A DNA stretch of 64,000 bases from Rutidosis leptorrhynchoides (GCF_046630445.1 NC_092338.1:344229501-344293500); one strand, 5' to 3'. Shown: positions 1-13,452, counted from the stretch's first letter. Numbers and translations are program-made. Notes: generated by a model not told the origin, from the sequence alone.

Positions 1-544
1 AAGGAAGTAAAGTCTTCCGAAAAAGAAACGCGCTTCTTGATTTAGGTCATGAAGTTGTCGTCCAGACCAGCTGTAGGTTAACGAAAAATCTAGAAAAGTC
101 ATCTCTAAAATCAGCAGGAAATTCACGGACCTCAGCATCAAACAGGTTCGCCAAGTGGTCAGATTTATCCTAACCATGAGAGGATCTGTCTTGTAAAATG
201 GGGAGGACGTCGTGCAAATTAGCTGGATAAGACTAATGAATCAGATCCCCAGAAAGGATAATCTCCTTTAAAAGATCAAAAATCAGCTATTAAGACTGAT
301 ATTACTCAATCCTAGAGATTGACCTTAAAGATTGAGAATTACAAACTCATGGAATTCGATGATATCTAAACTCGAGCTTGAACGAGAAAATATTTTGATC
401 AAAATACAAACCGATTTGTTTTCTAAAAACCCATTTTCAATGCGTTCATTACCATTGAACGTAAAATTCTAGGAATTCACCTGGAATTCATTAGGTCACC
501 TGAACCAAATCGGGTGTCAACCGTAAGAACGGTGGTTGCATAGC
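1..544 (+). mobile_element. Older Athila copy, 3' internal region (part A, left of the copia insertion)
   Basis: Aligns base for base, with scattered differences, to 16764-17303 of the younger Athila, and the match resumes at 26029 after the copia element. The stretch is therefore the 3' noncoding end of a second, older Athila copy split by copia. It ends in ATAGC (540-544), the 5-bp target duplication repeated at 26029-26033. Positions 1 to about 177 keep the reading frame of the small ORF at 16730-16936, with about three amino-acid changes. The 5' part of this copy lies off the left edge. Confidence 0.9.
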
Positions 545-1548
545 TGAAGGTATTTCATATGCCCGAGAGACATATTAAATTAACGTGGCTAATATGTTTT
601 GATCCAAGTCGGGTCATACCCAATAACAAGCTTACCGACACCTTAATTGTATTTTGATCTTAACGATTGGTTCGTTGATTAAATACGCGACACTTGAACT
701 TTAAGAAAAATGGTTTTCTTAAATATTACTTGATGTGTATATATATATATATATAAATTATGGAATAATTTATATAATATGGATTTAATTATTTATAGGT
801 TAAATAATTAATTATGTTATGTTGCATTTTATAAATTGGTTTTATAAAATAAAGTATACATAACAAATGGTATGGAATTTTATTAGTTTTATAAATAATG
901 TAACATAATTTATAAAATGCAAGTTTGTAAAATTTGTTTTATAAAATTTAATTTTACTAAACAAATTTATAAAAGATGCAAGTTTATAAAATATGTCAAG
1001 TATTATTTTATAAAATGATGGGAGTGGCCTTGGAATTGGATGTAGCATGCTAAAGATTCCATCTTGGTCAAATACAATTCCCATTCCATATACATGCATG
1101 CTCCTTGACCAAAGAGAGAGACACATCACATTACACATCAAAAACAACTTGAAAATTCTGCTCAAAAGAGAGCTGTTGGCCGTGGCCTTTGAGGGTGCCA
1201 AAGGGGATTCATTTTCAAGTTTTTCAAGCTCATTTCAAGTGTAAAGTAAATCCTAACCAAAAGCTAGGGTGTTGGTGCACAAGTTTGGGGTATAACAACT
1301 TGAGGTTTCATTGTTTTGGAGCTCCATTCATCATCATCATCTTCATCACTTATCAATAAGCTTGGAGTAGGTATAATCTCTTATCTTGCTTGTAGTTTGT
1401 AAGCATGTTTCACAACTTGATCCTAATTGGGATTTAACTTTAAATTGGTTAAAGTCATAACATGTTCTAATGGTAATTACATGCTTCCGCTTTTTTTAAT
1501 TGATTGATAAATGGTTTTATGTATAATGGAACTTGTTAAATCCCAACA
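545..1548 (+). repeat. copia 5' LTR
   Basis: Direct repeat of 25025-26028 at a constant offset of 24480. By eye I find three substitutions (688 C/T, 1225 C/A, 1357 T/C), so the insertion is recent. It contains a (TA)n run near 738-755, a possible TATA region. Short ORFs read inside it on either strand recur unchanged in the 3' LTR and have no protein features. Confidence 0.95.
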
Positions 1549-1562
1549 ATGGTATCTAGAGC
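1549..1562 (+). other. copia primer binding site (tRNA-Met type)
   Basis: TGGTATCTAGAGCC directly follows the CA end of the 5' LTR. It resembles the plant initiator tRNA-Met primer site TGGTATCAGAGC, with one extra base. Confidence 0.8.
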
Positions 1563-2652
1563 CGAAGTTGTTGAAATATGCTTCGAGATGGTTTTTGAAC
1601 TCACCATAACTTTGCATTTTATGTACATGCATGATAATAAAATGCAAAAATTATTGGTTTTGGGTGGTTTGATGTCTTGGCCGAATTTGGAAGCTCCAAA
1701 AATTGGGTTTGGTTCCTCCATTTTGGTCATTTTGTTGTATGTTGAAGTTCACAATCAAGCCTTGGCCTTTTGTTTGAATGGTTGCATGTGTGGTTGAATT
1801 AATTCATTCATTTGGTATGTAATATTAATTCATTCATGTGGTTGTAATATTCATGTAATTTGGTGTGTAATAATTGTTCCTTTTGTTATGTAATTTATTT
1901 TATATTTGGTATGTAAAATAGATTAGGGTGTATTTTCATTTTCTAGACAAAATGTATTAGGATATATTTTGTAAAATGATGAAGATGATGAAGACTTGAA
2001 GAACACATGAAGAAGCATTTGGATGCAAGATTAAGTGGGAGGTTAAAACCTCCTACTTTGTGTTATAACCCCTTTACCGGTGGCATTTGTTTTCGGCTAA
2101 ACAAATGTCTACCAAAAATGGCTTGATTGTGAACATATGATTTTGCATGCATGGTTGTTTTGTATGATTATGTGGATTGTATGTTTGTATGCTACAAGTT
2201 AATCACACAAGTTAACAACAAACTAAAATGGCAATTTAAATTGGTTAAAATTGACATTATTAACGACATGCAAAACGTCAATTTAAATGGTTTAATTAAA
2301 AACGGCTAAAAGGACATTAATAATTGGTTATTAAGAACATGATAAGGATCATACATATAAAATGGTTTATATCAAAGTAATAAAATTGGCTTTATTACAT
2401 AACATGAAAATGGATTTTCAAATAAACCGTACACTAAATGCATGTTGGTGTATGGTGCATAAGTTTTCTCAAACTAGAATTAATGAAAACTTAAAATCCC
2501 TTATTAACAAGGCAAACAAGTTAAACGCCATCCTTTTTGTGGAAACACTTAGACGTATTAGGAAACTCTTGATGGGATAAAGGTCACCTAACCGTCATGA
2601 GCGAACTAATATGAATAAGGTACACTTCGCATACATGTGGGATAAAGGTCAC
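1563..2652 (+). other. copia untranslated leader, first part
   Basis: AT-rich leader between the primer site and the inserted Athila. No convincing protein is encoded. The phrase GGGATAAAGGTCACCTAACC occurs at about 2574-2593; its start recurs at 2638-2652, where the Athila is inserted (continuing at 19879), and a third copy is near 20092. The last five bases GTCAC (2648-2652) are the target duplication of the nested Athila. Confidence 0.75.
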
Positions 2653-4633
2653 TGATAATGCTAAAAACGAACATATATTTCATAGCATTATTCCTCAAGA
2701 AAGACAAGCTTTTAGTTGCAATTGTTCTATTTATAAGTGATATTCGTTTAAATAATAAAAGGTGAAGACAAAAGACAGATTCGACAAATTGTAGACAAAA
2801 AGGTCCAAAGAGCTATAAAGTACAAGATACAACTAAAAAGGTTCAAAATATTGATGAGGAACGTCTCAAAATGACAAGAGTACAAGTTGCGGAACGCAAA
2901 GTACGCGATTTAAAATAATACGCGAGGACGTCCGAAAATCCGGAACCGGGACCTGAGCCAAGAAGAAACGCCCGACGCAACGGACCAAAAATATCTAGTC
3001 TACTATGCACAAGAATATAATATAATATATATATAATTATATATAATTATATATTATATATATTATTATTATTATATTACGTCGGCAAGAAGAAAACAAA
3101 AGTAGTTGGCTGAATCCAGGGTGGCCATGCGACTCGCATGGCCAGAAGCACAAAACCATGCGAGTCGCATGGTGTGAGATTTCTGGTCAGGTCCTATAAA
3201 TAGCCAGTTTTCTGACGAGTTTTAAAATAATTTTTTTCTTCTCTTCATACGAAGTAATATATATTTATATTTATAATTTATATTTTAATTTTAATTCTAA
3301 TAATAAGGGTATGTTAGCGAATGTTGTAAGGGTGTAAGTCGAAATTCTGTCCGTGTAACGCTACGCTATTTTTAATCATTGTAAGTTATGTTCAACCTTT
3401 TTATATTAATGTCTCGTAGCTAAGTTATTATTATGCTTGTTTAAAACGAAGTAATCATGATGTTGGGCTAATTACTAAAATTGGGTAATTGGACTTTGTA
3501 CCATAATTGGGGTTTGGACAAAAGAACGACACTTGTGGAAACTAGGCTATGGGCTATTAATGGGCTTTATATTTGTTTAACTAAATGAAAGTTTGTTAAT
3601 GTTAATATAAAGATTTACAATTGGGCGTCCCTATAAATTACCATATAAACTCGATCGGACACGATGGGCGGGGTATTTATATGTACGAATAATCGTTCAT
3701 TTAACCGGACACGGGAATGGATTAAAAGCCACTAGAATAATTAAAACAGGGGTGAAATTACATTCAAGGGTAATTGGTGTAATTGTTAACAAAGTAGTAA
3801 AACCTTGGTTTACACGCAGTCGATAACCTGGTGTATTCATTAAACAAAGTATTAAAACCTTGTTACAATTCGAATCCCCAATTAGTTGGAATATTTATCT
3901 TCGGGTATAATAATAATTTGACAAGGACACTTGCAATTTATATTTATGACTGATGGACTGTTATGGACAAAAACCAGACGGACATATTGAATAATTCAGG
4001 ACAAAGGACAATTAACCCATGGGCATAAAACTAAAATCAACACGTCAAACATCATGATTACGGAAGTTTAAATAAGCATAATTCTTTTATTTCATATTTA
4101 ATTTCCTTTATTTTATATTTAATTGCACTTCTAATTATCGCACTTTTATTGTTATTTAATCGCACTTTTAATTATCGTACTTTTAATTATCGCAATTTAA
4201 TTTTATCGCATTTTTATTATTCGCAATTTCATTATCGTTATTTACTTTACGCTTTAATTTAAAGTCTTGTATTTATTTTATATTTTACATTAGGTTTTAA
4301 CTGCGACTAAAGTTTTAAAATCGACAAACCGGTCATTAAACGGTAAAAACCCCCCTTTATAATAATAATATTACTTATATATATATTTGTATTTTTATAA
4401 AATTAAACTAATATAGCGTTGAGCTTTGCTTAAAGATCTCCCTGTGGAACGAACCGGACTTACTAAAAACTACACTACTGTACGATTAGGTACACTGCCT
4501 ATAAGTGTTGTAGCAAGGTTTAAGTATATCCATTCTATAAATAAATAAATATCTTGTGTAAAATTGTATCGTATTTAATAGTATTTTTCTGCGTAAAATA
4601 TAAGCTATTTTATATACACCTCGTTCGACATCA
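2653..4633 (+). repeat. young Athila 5' LTR
   Basis: 1981 bp, TGATAATG...CGACATCA, repeated at 17898-19878 with no difference I could find. It contains a pair of 15-bp palindromes (3126-3140 and 3157-3171) and the TATA-like CCTATAAATAGCC at about 3193. Low-complexity AT stretches lie at 3018-3076 and 4080-4260. Confidence 0.95.
3126..3171 (+). promoter_or_regulatory. paired 15-bp palindromes in the Athila LTR, upstream of a TATA-like site
   Basis: CATGCGACTCGCATG at 3126-3140 and CATGCGAGTCGCATG at 3157-3171, start to start 31 bp. Each is a perfect inverted repeat apart from its central base. A TATA-like CTATAAATAG follows at about 3194. The same pair is in the 3' LTR at 18371-18416. A regulatory role is inferred from position and symmetry only. 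Confidence 0.5.
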
Positions 4634-4641
4634 AGTATTTT

Positions 4642-4661
4642 TGGCGCCGCTGCCGGGGAAC
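4642..4661 (+). other. Athila primer binding site (tRNA-Asp type)
   Basis: TGGCGCCGCTGCCGGGGAAC begins 8 bp after the LTR. It is complementary to the 3' end of plant tRNA-Asp (GTC) with about one mismatch, as is usual for Athila/Tat elements. Confidence 0.85.
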
Positions 4662-6040
4662 TAACATTCGCCGAAGCGAAACGCCATATTTTTAATTTTT
4701 AAGTTATAATTAGTTTTTGTAAAATTTATATTTTTGTTTAAAAAATTAAAAAGATAAAAAAAAAATTAAAAGAAAAGCTTTTAAAATCGAAAAAAAAAAA
4801 AAAAAAAGTATTTTAAGTATATTTTTAAGTTTTTCTTTTATTTTTACAAAATTATAAAGTATTTTAAGTTTATTTTTAAGTTTTTATTTTAATATATTTA
4901 TATTTTAAATATAAAACAGAAAAAAAAAGAAATTAAATATAAAATAATACGTGACCCGTCATTTGAACCAGTCCAGTTGAACTGGTCCAGTTCAGTCATG
5001 CGACTCGCATGATCCAACCCCTAAAACCATGCGAGTCGCATGAGGGGTCTGACAGGGCCACATTCAAACCCTAATTTCGCATTTAATGCGTATTAATTTA
5101 TTATTATTATTTAAACCCTAGTTTTATTTATTATTATTAATTAAGTTTTAGTTATTTAAATTAATTATTACTTTTAACTAGTTTTAATTATATAATACTT
5201 AATACTTTAAATTATAAAATATAAAAATAATATTTTTATAAAATCTAATATTTTTATAACTTTTAATAACTTTTAATATTTTGTACCTTTTTAATCGTTG
5301 TAGCGTAATATTTATTTCTAACTCATAATTAATTTTAAACTTAGTTTTCGCTATAGTTATTTTTACTCCTATATTTTTAGGCTTCGCCGTAGAACTCCTT
5401 AAGTGCTTTTTCTTTAGACTAAGATTTAGGTGCTTTAGAATTTTGCGACGCCTTTTTACGTTTTAGTTTCTTTTTAAGTTATTTCCATTTGGGATTTAGT
5501 TTTTCCTGTAAGCTTTAATATTTTTAGACCTTTTACTATGTATCAATTATCATTCCAATTAGTAATTTCAATTTGCGATTATAATTTTAAGTTAGTTGTA
5601 GTAATAAGGTTAAATTAGTTAAGTATTTTTAAGTTTTTATAAGTTTCTTTTATTTTTCCGTCACCTTTTATTTTTCAACCATTTTTCTTTTTCGACCTTT
5701 TTCGACGAACTCTTTTTCTCTCTTATTTCTCGCTATTCTAGTTTTAGGACTTAGAATTTTTTCTACTTCTTATCTAAATTTCTTAAAATTACGAAAATTT
5801 ATTTTAAGTAGTTAAATTGATAGACATAAAAATTTTCTGGTTCGTAGTAATAGTTGGATTTGTACGTGGACCGGGTTATTGGAGCCAAACAGTCCTCAAT
5901 TATATTGAGACCAAACGAATCCTGCCCCTCTGCTGCATCTTTTGGCTATTCGAAACGTGGGCAAAATCAGAAAAGTCTATTGATTGGATAACTTATTATA
6001 ATTTTTCTTTCCTTTTAAAAACTAATAGGATATTCAGTGA
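4662..6040 (+). other. Athila untranslated leader
   Basis: About 1.4 kb of AT-rich sequence between primer site and gag with no credible ORF. It includes A-rich runs near 4755-4810 and a second pair of palindromes: CATGCGACTCGCATG at 4997-5011 and CATGCGAGTCGCATG at 5028-5042, again 31 bp apart. Confidence 0.8.
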
Positions 6041-9000
6041 ATGCACCGAGCAAGACGTTCATCACCTTTTGTACGTTCACCACCTGTAACTCGATCAAGA
6101 CATCGTTTAACAAATATAACCGCAGTTGATTTTTCTTTAGAATCGTCATCCAGTCGACCAAGTACTTCAGTTCAAATTTCCGATAATCCAGTTTTTGAAA
6201 CAAACCTCACAATTGAGAATCCAGAAAATATTCAGGAACGGTTCATAGATCCTAAACCATTAAACTTTCCTCCGGAACCACCAATCATTCAAACAGAGAT
6301 TGTTGAGGAACGAACTATTAAATCAGAATCATCTAGTGATACCGATTCAACAAATTCAATTATGGAGAATCTGGAACCTTTAAGTATGGAAGACCGAATG
6401 AGAGCTAAACGCACTGGCCAAGGTCACGCAATTACTCATCCAGACATTAATGCGCCAGATTATGAAATCAAAGGACAAATTCTACACATGGTGACTAATC
6501 AATGCCAATTTAGTGGTGCGCCGAAGGAAGATCCAAATGAACATCTACGTACCTTTAATAGGATCTGCACACTATTTAAAATCCGAGAAGTGGAGGATGA
6601 ACAGATATATCTCATGTTATTTCCCTGGACTTTAAAGGGAGAAGCCAAAGATTGGTTGGAATCGTTACCCGAAGGGGCGATTGATACATGGGATGTTTTA
6701 ATTGACAAATTTCTTAAACAATTCTTTCCTGCATCTAAAGCCGTAAGACTTCAAGCAGAAATTGTTACGTTCACACAGAAACCAAATGAAACTCTATATG
6801 AGGCGTGGACAAGATATGGAAAGTTGTTAAGAGGATGTCCGCAACATGGTTTAGACACCTGTCAAATAGTACAAATATTCTACCAAGGATGCGACATCAC
6901 TACAAGAAAAGACATAGATATAGCAGCTGGTGGTTCTATTATGAAGAAAACCGAAACTGATGCTTACAAAATTATTGATAATACTGCTTCCCACTCGCAT
7001 GAGTGGCACCAAGAAAAAGATATCATTAGATCATCTAAAGCAGCTAGAGCCGATTCTAGCCATGACTTAGATTCCATTTCCGCAAAGATAGATGCTTTCG
7101 AGAGACGAATGGAAAAGATGACTAAAGATATTCATGCTATACGAATTAGTTGTGAGCAGTGTGGAGGACCACATTTGACAAAAGATTGTCTCAGTATTGA
7201 ATTAACAATGGAACAAAGAGAGAATATTTCATACATAAACCAAAGGCCTGGAAATAATTATCAGAATAATTATCAACCGCTAAGACCGATTTACAATCAA
7301 AACCAGAATTATAACCGAAATATTCCATACAACAACCAACAAGGTCCTAGCAATCAACAAGTATCCAATAATACTTACAATCAGCAAAGACCGAATTTTC
7401 AAAACAAACCACCACAACAAACCGAAGATAAAAAGCCGAATTTAGAAGATATGATGACGAAGCTAGTTGAAACTCAAACGCAGTTTTTCACATCTCAGAA
7501 ACAAACCAATGAACAAAATGCTCAAGCATTTAGAAATCAACAAGCTTCTATTCAAAATCTGGAACAAGAAGTAAGTAACCTAGCAAGGTTAATAGGTGAA
7601 AGAAAACCGGGAAGTCTACCAAGTGATACAAATGCTAACCCCCGGAATGAAACAGCTAAAGCTATTACCACAAGAAGTGGTACAACACTTAAACCACCTG
7701 AAATACCTGTAACTTCTGATGAAACTATTCCTACTCCACAAGAACCACAACCTGATCAAGATAAGGAAAAAGAACCGGTAGTTGAAAAGGTTAATGAAGA
7801 TAACACAGTTAAGAATAAACCTTATGTTAAACCATACCAACCACCTCTTCCTTATCCGAGTAAAATGAAGAAAGAGAAACTTGAAGCCGAGCAATCCAAA
7901 TTCTTGGATATGTTTAAACAGATAAATGTAAATCTTCCTTTCATTGACGTAATTTCAGGAATGCCAAGGTATGCTAAATTCTTGAAAGATCTAATCACGA
8001 ATAGAAGGAAAATGGAAGAACTCTCGGCTGTTACTATGAATGCTAATTGTTCAGCAGTGCTGTTGAATAAGATACCAGAAAAACTATCTGATCCAGGAAG
8101 TTTCACAATTCCATGTTTTCTGGGTAGTCTTAGTTCAATAGAAGCATTGGCAGACTTAGGTGCTAGTATAAATCTAATGCCGTATTCACTATACGCTAAA
8201 CTAGACCTTGGAGAATTGAAACCAACCAGAATAAGCATACAACTAGCCGATAGATCAATAAAATATCCTAGAGGGATAATGGAGAACATGCTAGTTAAAG
8301 TTGGTACTTTAGTATTTCCAGTAGATTTTGTTGTTTTGGACATGGAAGAAGATTCTCAAGTTCCTCTCATATTAGGAAGACCATTCTTAAACACGGCTAA
8401 AGCAATGATAGACGTGTTCGGTAAGAAACTGACCCTAAGTATAGAGGATGAGAGTGTTACTTTTTCAGTGGATAGAGCAATGCAACAACCACAATCTGCA
8501 GATGATACATGTTATTATATTCAAACTATAGATGCACATGCAGAATTATTAGAAGAATTTCCAGAATTACAAGGAACAGGAGAATGTTCTTTAGGAGAAG
8601 GAAATGAACCAATTGATGAAGCTGAAATGTTAGCTACACTTATAGCTAATGGATATGAACCAACAACAGAAGAAATTCAAATGCTAAAAGAAGAAGACAG
8701 ATATCGATATAAATCATCGATAGAAGAACCTCCGAAATTAGAGTTAAAGCCGCTTCCAAACCATTTGGAATACGCTTATTTACATGGTGAATCTGAATTA
8801 CCTGTAATAATATCGTCTTCTCTTACTGAAAATGAGAAATCACAACTCATTTCTGTGTTGAAAGCTCATAAACCAGCCATTGCATGGAAGATTCATGATA
8901 TTAAAGGAATAAGTCCTTCGTATTGCACACATAAAATCCTTATGGAAGAAGGTCATAAAACGTATGTGCAACGCCAACGAAGACTAAATCCTAATATGCA

Positions 9001-11647
9001 AGATGTAGTTAAGAAAGAGATTATTAAACTGCTAGATGCAGGTTTGATATATCCAATTTCTGATAGTCCATGGGTAAGCCCAGTTCAATGCGTGCCTAAG
9101 AAGGGTGGCATGACTGTCATCACAAATGAGAAAAATGAGCTTATTCCTACTAGGACTGTAACAGGATGGCGTGTATGTATTGATTATAGAAAATTAAATG
9201 ACGCCACCAGAAAAGATCACTTTCCTTTACCTTTCATAGATCAAATGTTGGAAAGATTAGCCGGAAATAGTTACTATTGTTTTCTAGATGGATTTTCCGG
9301 ATATTTTCAAATTCCAATAGCACCCGAAGACCAAGAGAAAACCACATTCACGTGCCCTTATGGTACTTTTGCTTACAAACGCATGCCATTTGGACTTTGT
9401 AACGCCCCTGCAACCTTTCAAAGGTGTATGATGGCAATTTTTCACGACATGATAGAAGAATGCATGGAAGTATTCATGGATGACTTTTCAGTCTTCGGTG
9501 ATACATTTAAATCATGTCTAGTTAATCTGGAACGAATGCTAATTAGATGCGAAAAATCAAATCTAGTACTTAATTGGGAGAAATGCCATTTCATGGTTAA
9601 AGAAGGCATCGTTCTTGGACATAAAATTTCAAAAGAAGGAATTGAAGTGGATAGAGCTAAAATAGATGTAATTGCTAAACTTCCACATCCCACCAATGTT
9701 AGAGGAGTTAGGAGTTTTCTAGGGCATGCCGGTTTTTACCGACGTTTCATAAAAGATTTTTCTAAAATTGCCACTCCTATGAATAAACTCCTAGAAAAGG
9801 ATGCGCCATTCATCTTTTCAGATGAATGTATCAAATCTTTTAATATTCTTAAAGAAAAACTCACTAATGCACCGATCATGATAACACCAAATTGGAATCT
9901 ACCATTTGAACTAATGTGCGATGCAAGTGATTTTGCAATGGGAGCCGTTTTAGGACAAAGGATTGAAAAACGATTTCAACCTATATATTATGCTAGTAAG
10001 ACATTACAAGGAGCACAAACGAACTATACAACTACTGAAAAAGAACTCCTTGCTATTGTCTTTGCTTTTGACAAATTTCGATCATATCTCGTTCTAGCAA
10101 AAACGGTGGTCTATACCGACCATTCTGCTCTTAGATACCTATTTTCAAAACAAGATGCTAAACCAAGATTAATCCGTTGGATCTTACTCTTACAAGAGTT
10201 TGATATTGAAATCCGAGATAAAAAGGGAGCAGAAAATCTCGCCGCTGATCATCTTTCTCGTCTTGAAAATCCCGAATTAGAAGTTCTGAATGAATCGGCC
10301 ATACAAGACAACTTTCCTGATGAATATCTATTGAAGATAGATTATAAAGAAATCCCATGGTTTGCAGACTATGCAAACTACTTAGTTTGTGGATTCCTTG
10401 AAAAAGGATTATCGTACCAAAGACGAAAGAAATTCTTCAGTGATATAAAACACTATTTCTGGGAAGATCCACATCTGTTTAAAAGTTGTCCCGATGGAAT
10501 AATACGCCGATGTGTATTTGGAGATGAAGCTAGTAAAATATTAAACCATTGTCACACAGGACCAACAGGAGGGCATTATGGGCCTCAACTAACAGCAAGA
10601 AAAGTTTATGAAGCTGGATTCTATTGGCCTACAATTTACAAAGACGCACACCTTCTTTGCAAATCCTGTGATGCATGTCAAAGGGCCGGAAAAATAAGTC
10701 AACGTGATGAAATGCCACAAAATGTCATCCAAGTATGTGAAGTATTTGACATTTGGGGTATTGACTTTATGGGTCCATTTCCAAAATCTCATAATAATTT
10801 ATATATACTCGTAGCCATTGATTATGTATCTAAATGGGCAGAAGCACAAGCTCTCCCAACTAACGATGCACGAGTTGTAGTCAACTTTTTAAAACGTCTT
10901 TTTGCAAGGTTTGGAACACCGAAAGCTTTAATAAGTGATCGGGGAACTCATTTTTGTAATAATCAACTTGAGAAAGTTCTTAAAAGATATGGAGTAACTC
11001 ATAAAATCTCCACCGCATATCATCCACAAACAAGTGGACAAGTTGAAAATACAAACCGAGCTTTAAAACGTATTCTAGAGAAAACCGTAGGATCAAATCC
11101 GAAGGAATGGTCCATTAAATTGGAGGATGCACTCTGGGCTTTTAGAACAGCCTACAAAACTCCAATTGGAACCACACCTTTTAGACTTGTTTATGGAAAA
11201 GCGTGTCATCTTCCAGTAGAAATTGAACACAAAGCATTTTGGGCTTTGAAGACATGTAATCTTGATTTACATGAAGCCGGACGTCTACGATTAAGTCAAC
11301 TAAACGAATTAGAAGAATTAAGACATGAAGCATACGAAAATTCGTTAATCTATAAAGAAAGAACGAAGAAATGGCATGATAAAAGAATCAGAAGTTCAAA
11401 AGAATTTAAAGAAGGAGACAGAGTTCTTCTTTTCAATTCACGATTCAAGCTATTTCCTGGAAAATTGAAATCAAGATGGTCTGGACCATTCATAGTCAAA
11501 AGAGTTTTCCCATACGGAACGATAGAATTAATAAATTCAAATGGGATTGAATTTAAAGTTAATGGTCACAGAGTTAAACATTACATACAGGGTCCGATGG
11601 AAGTCGACAACGAAGTTAATCACAATTTCGATACCACAGCTAACTAA
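6041..11647 (+). CDS. Athila gag-pol polyprotein
   Basis: Single uninterrupted frame of 1868 codons. Order seen: gag capsid region (about residues 150-270), a zinc-knuckle-like [13 protein letters not shown] (371-383), a Gln/Asn-rich linker, aspartic protease with DLGAS (D705), reverse transcriptase with FMDD (aspartates 1147-1148), RNase H starting at CDAS (D1294), and integrase. The integrase has the HHCC zinc site from about 1503 and the D1575, D1633, E1669 triad with the expected 35 residues between the last two. There is no chromodomain at the C terminus, which fits Athila. The polyprotein would be cut by its own protease to copy element RNA into DNA and insert it. Every catalytic residue I looked for is present and there is no stop, unlike the other gypsy elements here. 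Confidence 0.95.
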   Translation: MHRARRSSPFVRSPPVTRSRHRLTNITAVDFSLESSSSRPSTSVQISDNPVFETNLTIENPENIQERFIDPKPLNFPPEPPIIQTEIVEERTIKSESSSDTDSTNSIMENLEPLSMEDRMRAKRTGQGHAITHPDINAPDYEIKGQILHMVTNQCQFSGAPKEDPNEHLRTFNRICTLFKIREVEDEQIYLMLFPWTLKGEAKDWLESLPEGAIDTWDVLIDKFLKQFFPASKAVRLQAEIVTFTQKPNETLYEAWTRYGKLLRGCPQHGLDTCQIVQIFYQGCDITTRKDIDIAAGGSIMKKTETDAYKIIDNTASHSHEWHQEKDIIRSSKAARADSSHDLDSISAKIDAFERRMEKMTKDIHAIRISCEQCGGPHLTKDCLSIELTMEQRENISYINQRPGNNYQNNYQPLRPIYNQNQNYNRNIPYNNQQGPSNQQVSNNTYNQQRPNFQNKPPQQTEDKKPNLEDMMTKLVETQTQFFTSQKQTNEQNAQAFRNQQASIQNLEQEVSNLARLIGERKPGSLPSDTNANPRNETAKAITTRSGTTLKPPEIPVTSDETIPTPQEPQPDQDKEKEPVVEKVNEDNTVKNKPYVKPYQPPLPYPSKMKKEKLEAEQSKFLDMFKQINVNLPFIDVISGMPRYAKFLKDLITNRRKMEELSAVTMNANCSAVLLNKIPEKLSDPGSFTIPCFLGSLSSIEALADLGASINLMPYSLYAKLDLGELKPTRISIQLADRSIKYPRGIMENMLVKVGTLVFPVDFVVLDMEEDSQVPLILGRPFLNTAKAMIDVFGKKLTLSIEDESVTFSVDRAMQQPQSADDTCYYIQTIDAHAELLEEFPELQGTGECSLGEGNEPIDEAEMLATLIANGYEPTTEEIQMLKEEDRYRYKSSIEEPPKLELKPLPNHLEYAYLHGESELPVIISSSLTENEKSQLISVLKAHKPAIAWKIHDIKGISPSYCTHKILMEEGHKTYVQRQRRLNPNMQDVVKKEIIKLLDAGLIYPISDSPWVSPVQCVPKKGGMTVITNEKNELIPTRTVTGWRVCIDYRKLNDATRKDHFPLPFIDQMLERLAGNSYYCFLDGFSGYFQIPIAPEDQEKTTFTCPYGTFAYKRMPFGLCNAPATFQRCMMAIFHDMIEECMEVFMDDFSVFGDTFKSCLVNLERMLIRCEKSNLVLNWEKCHFMVKEGIVLGHKISKEGIEVDRAKIDVIAKLPHPTNVRGVRSFLGHAGFYRRFIKDFSKIATPMNKLLEKDAPFIFSDECIKSFNILKEKLTNAPIMITPNWNLPFELMCDASDFAMGAVLGQRIEKRFQPIYYASKTLQGAQTNYTTTEKELLAIVFAFDKFRSYLVLAKTVVYTDHSALRYLFSKQDAKPRLIRWILLLQEFDIEIRDKKGAENLAADHLSRLENPELEVLNESAIQDNFPDEYLLKIDYKEIPWFADYANYLVCGFLEKGLSYQRRKKFFSDIKHYFWEDPHLFKSCPDGIIRRCVFGDEASKILNHCHTGPTGGHYGPQLTARKVYEAGFYWPTIYKDAHLLCKSCDACQRAGKISQRDEMPQNVIQVCEVFDIWGIDFMGPFPKSHNNLYILVAIDYVSKWAEAQALPTNDARVVVNFLKRLFARFGTPKALISDRGTHFCNNQLEKVLKRYGVTHKISTAYHPQTSGQVENTNRALKRILEKTVGSNPKEWSIKLEDALWAFRTAYKTPIGTTPFRLVYGKACHLPVEIEHKAFWALKTCNLDLHEAGRLRLSQLNELEELRHEAYENSLIYKERTKKWHDKRIRSSKEFKEGDRVLLFNSRFKLFPGKLKSRWSGPFIVKRVFPYGTIELINSNGIEFKVNGHRVKHYIQGPMEVDNEVNHNFDTTAN

Positions 11648-11735
11648 GTGTGGGGAGAATCAAGTCTTTAAAGGATAATATGTATTTCTGTTAGAGTTAG
11701 ATTGTCTGTTTTCGTGTAGTTCTCGAAAATGGAAC

Positions 11736-12236
11736 ATGTATGGTCTTTCCCTAGCAGACCCTAAAGAACTAGTCTTCTCCCCCCATTCTGAATTTTTATT
11801 TTTTTTAGGTTTTTACGAAATGAAGACTGCCTGTGAACTAAACCATGGTCTAATGCTACACGCTTTGATCACTAAAAGAAATAATGACATACTACTAAGT
11901 GAATTAGTATCAGTAATCAGAGAAAGAATGGACGGAGTTAGAAAAGGATCCAGATGCGAAGATAATAAGTTACAATTTGGTAAAGGAAAATCAAAATCCG
12001 CAGCGAAAAGAAGAGCACGACACCTAGAAAAATGTCACAAATGCGGAAAATGGTCACATGGAGGTAAATGTTCAAATAATCAAACCTATTCAAATACCGA
12101 ATTTGTTACTTTATGCAGAGACGGACCGTTCATATGTTTAGAAGAAAAGACAATGAATGCTAGAGGTTACGCCTATGCAGCCATGGAAGACCAATTAAAC
12201 CGACTATCTTATGAATATAATAGATCATATAACTAA
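11736..12236 (+). CDS. small zinc-knuckle ORF between pol and the env-position ORF
   Basis: 166 codons starting 88 bp after the pol stop; an alternative in-frame ATG is at 11820. The C-terminal half is rich in Lys/Arg (about residues 85-100) followed by CHKCGKWSHGGKC, a CX2CX4HX3C knuckle of the kind that binds nucleic acid. A T-run plus AG (to 11808) just before the second ATG looks like a splice acceptor, and CACAG|GTATGT at 12253 just after the stop looks like a donor, so this ORF may be read from a spliced RNA. I do not recognise a named family. It could be an Athila accessory protein or a displaced gag-like fragment. Confidence 0.55.
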   Translation: MYGLSLADPKELVFSPHSEFLFFLGFYEMKTACELNHGLMLHALITKRNNDILLSELVSVIRERMDGVRKGSRCEDNKLQFGKGKSKSAAKRRARHLEKCHKCGKWSHGGKCSNNQTYSNTEFVTLCRDGPFICLEEKTMNARGYAYAAMEDQLNRLSYEYNRSYN

Positions 12237-13200
12237 GAAATCTATTTCACAGGTATGTCTGTACAGTTTTGTTTTTATTTTTATTTTTATTTTTTAACCT
12301 TTTGATAATAAACGCTAATTTGTTCGCTAAAAAGTATTAAATTGGTATTAAATAAAATTAGGTTTGGCGACCGAAATTATTGATATCATTCAAAAATTTA
12401 TTACATCACTGCGAAATTTAACGTTTATTCTTAAGGTATAAATATCTTTAATCAATCAACCCAAAATATTTCAAAAATTCGTCATGAGTTAAATTAGGTT
12501 TTGGAACCGAAATTACTTTACCGAAAAGAGGGGCGCATATTTTTGATAATATTTGATTGATTAAAGTGGGATAAAAAGACAAAAAGATTTTTAATTTTAT
12601 TTTTACCATATTTTTAAAAATTAATATTTAAATCTTAAATTAATATTGTAAACTTTGTAAAAACAATATATTTAAATTATAAATATTTGAAAAATTAATA
12701 TAAGTTTGATATGAATTTATGAATTTTTAAATTAAGTTTGGTGTGAATTTTTAATTTTTAAAATATGAATTTTAATTTTATGCATTTCAAATTTTAAGTT
12801 TGGTGTGAATTTTTAATTTTTAATTTTTTTAATTTTGAATTTTATATTTAAGTTGTGTGAATTTAAAAACAAAAATTTACTTTATCTCATTAAGTTAAGA
12901 ATATGATTTTTAAAATTCGTCGTAAGTTGAAGACTAGGTCTTTGAACCGAAATTGCTTTACCCGAGGGAGGGACGAGAACTTTTATTATCATTATTTTTA
13001 ATCTTATTGATTTAAAGTATGCCAAAAACATTAAAAAACCCAAAAATCTTAGCTTTTAAAACAATCGCTACAAAAAGACAAATTTTAAAATTTTGTCGAG
13101 GGACGGACTAGGGCATCGTCCCGAAACGACTTCGTCTTAAAAAGAAACAAAATTTTTAAAATTTTATTTAATTATATGTTTTAAAAGTATAAGGTTTATA

Positions 13201-13250
<50 letters not shown>

Positions 13251-13452
13251 CTGGAAAATACCCCCATGCGAGTCGCATGGGGGAAAGGCTTAAGCCATGC
13301 GACTCGCATGGCTGTTAAAAACTGGACAGGATCAAAAAGCAGCCGAGTTCTGCTTCTTTCACAACACACACACATATACACGAAAACTCTCCCAAATCCT
13401 CTCAAAAATCCGCCATTTTTCACCAAATTTCTTGCAAAACTTCACAATAATC
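12237..13452 (+). other. Athila noncoding spacer between the zinc-knuckle ORF and the env-position ORF
   Basis: AT-rich, no gene seen. It holds degenerate copies of a phrase like TTTGAACCGAAATTGCTTTACC (about 12499 and 12932; another near 16497), several TTAAGTTTGGTGTGAATTTT repeats (12700-12860), a 55-bp poly-A run (13204-13258) and then a pair of palindromes at 13265-13279 and 13296-13310. Confidence 0.7.
13265..13310 (+). promoter_or_regulatory. paired 15-bp palindromes upstream of the env-position exon
   Basis: CATGCGAGTCGCATG at 13265-13279 and CATGCGACTCGCATG at 13296-13310, start to start 31 bp as in the LTR and leader, but with the two central bases in the opposite order. The pair lies about 145 bp upstream of the first exon of the env-position gene. 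Confidence 0.45.

Noticed and set aside
1-540. Apparent segmental duplication of 16764-17303
   Set aside because: Explained by two copies of one Athila family, the older one split by the copia element.
842-1201. 119-codon minus-strand ORF, repeated at 25322-25681
   Set aside because: Lies in the copia LTRs, low complexity, no domain; repeated only because LTRs are repeated.
7616-8343. Minus-strand ORFs of 92 and 163 codons inside Athila gag-pol
   Set aside because: Antisense shadows of the long coding frame with no domain.
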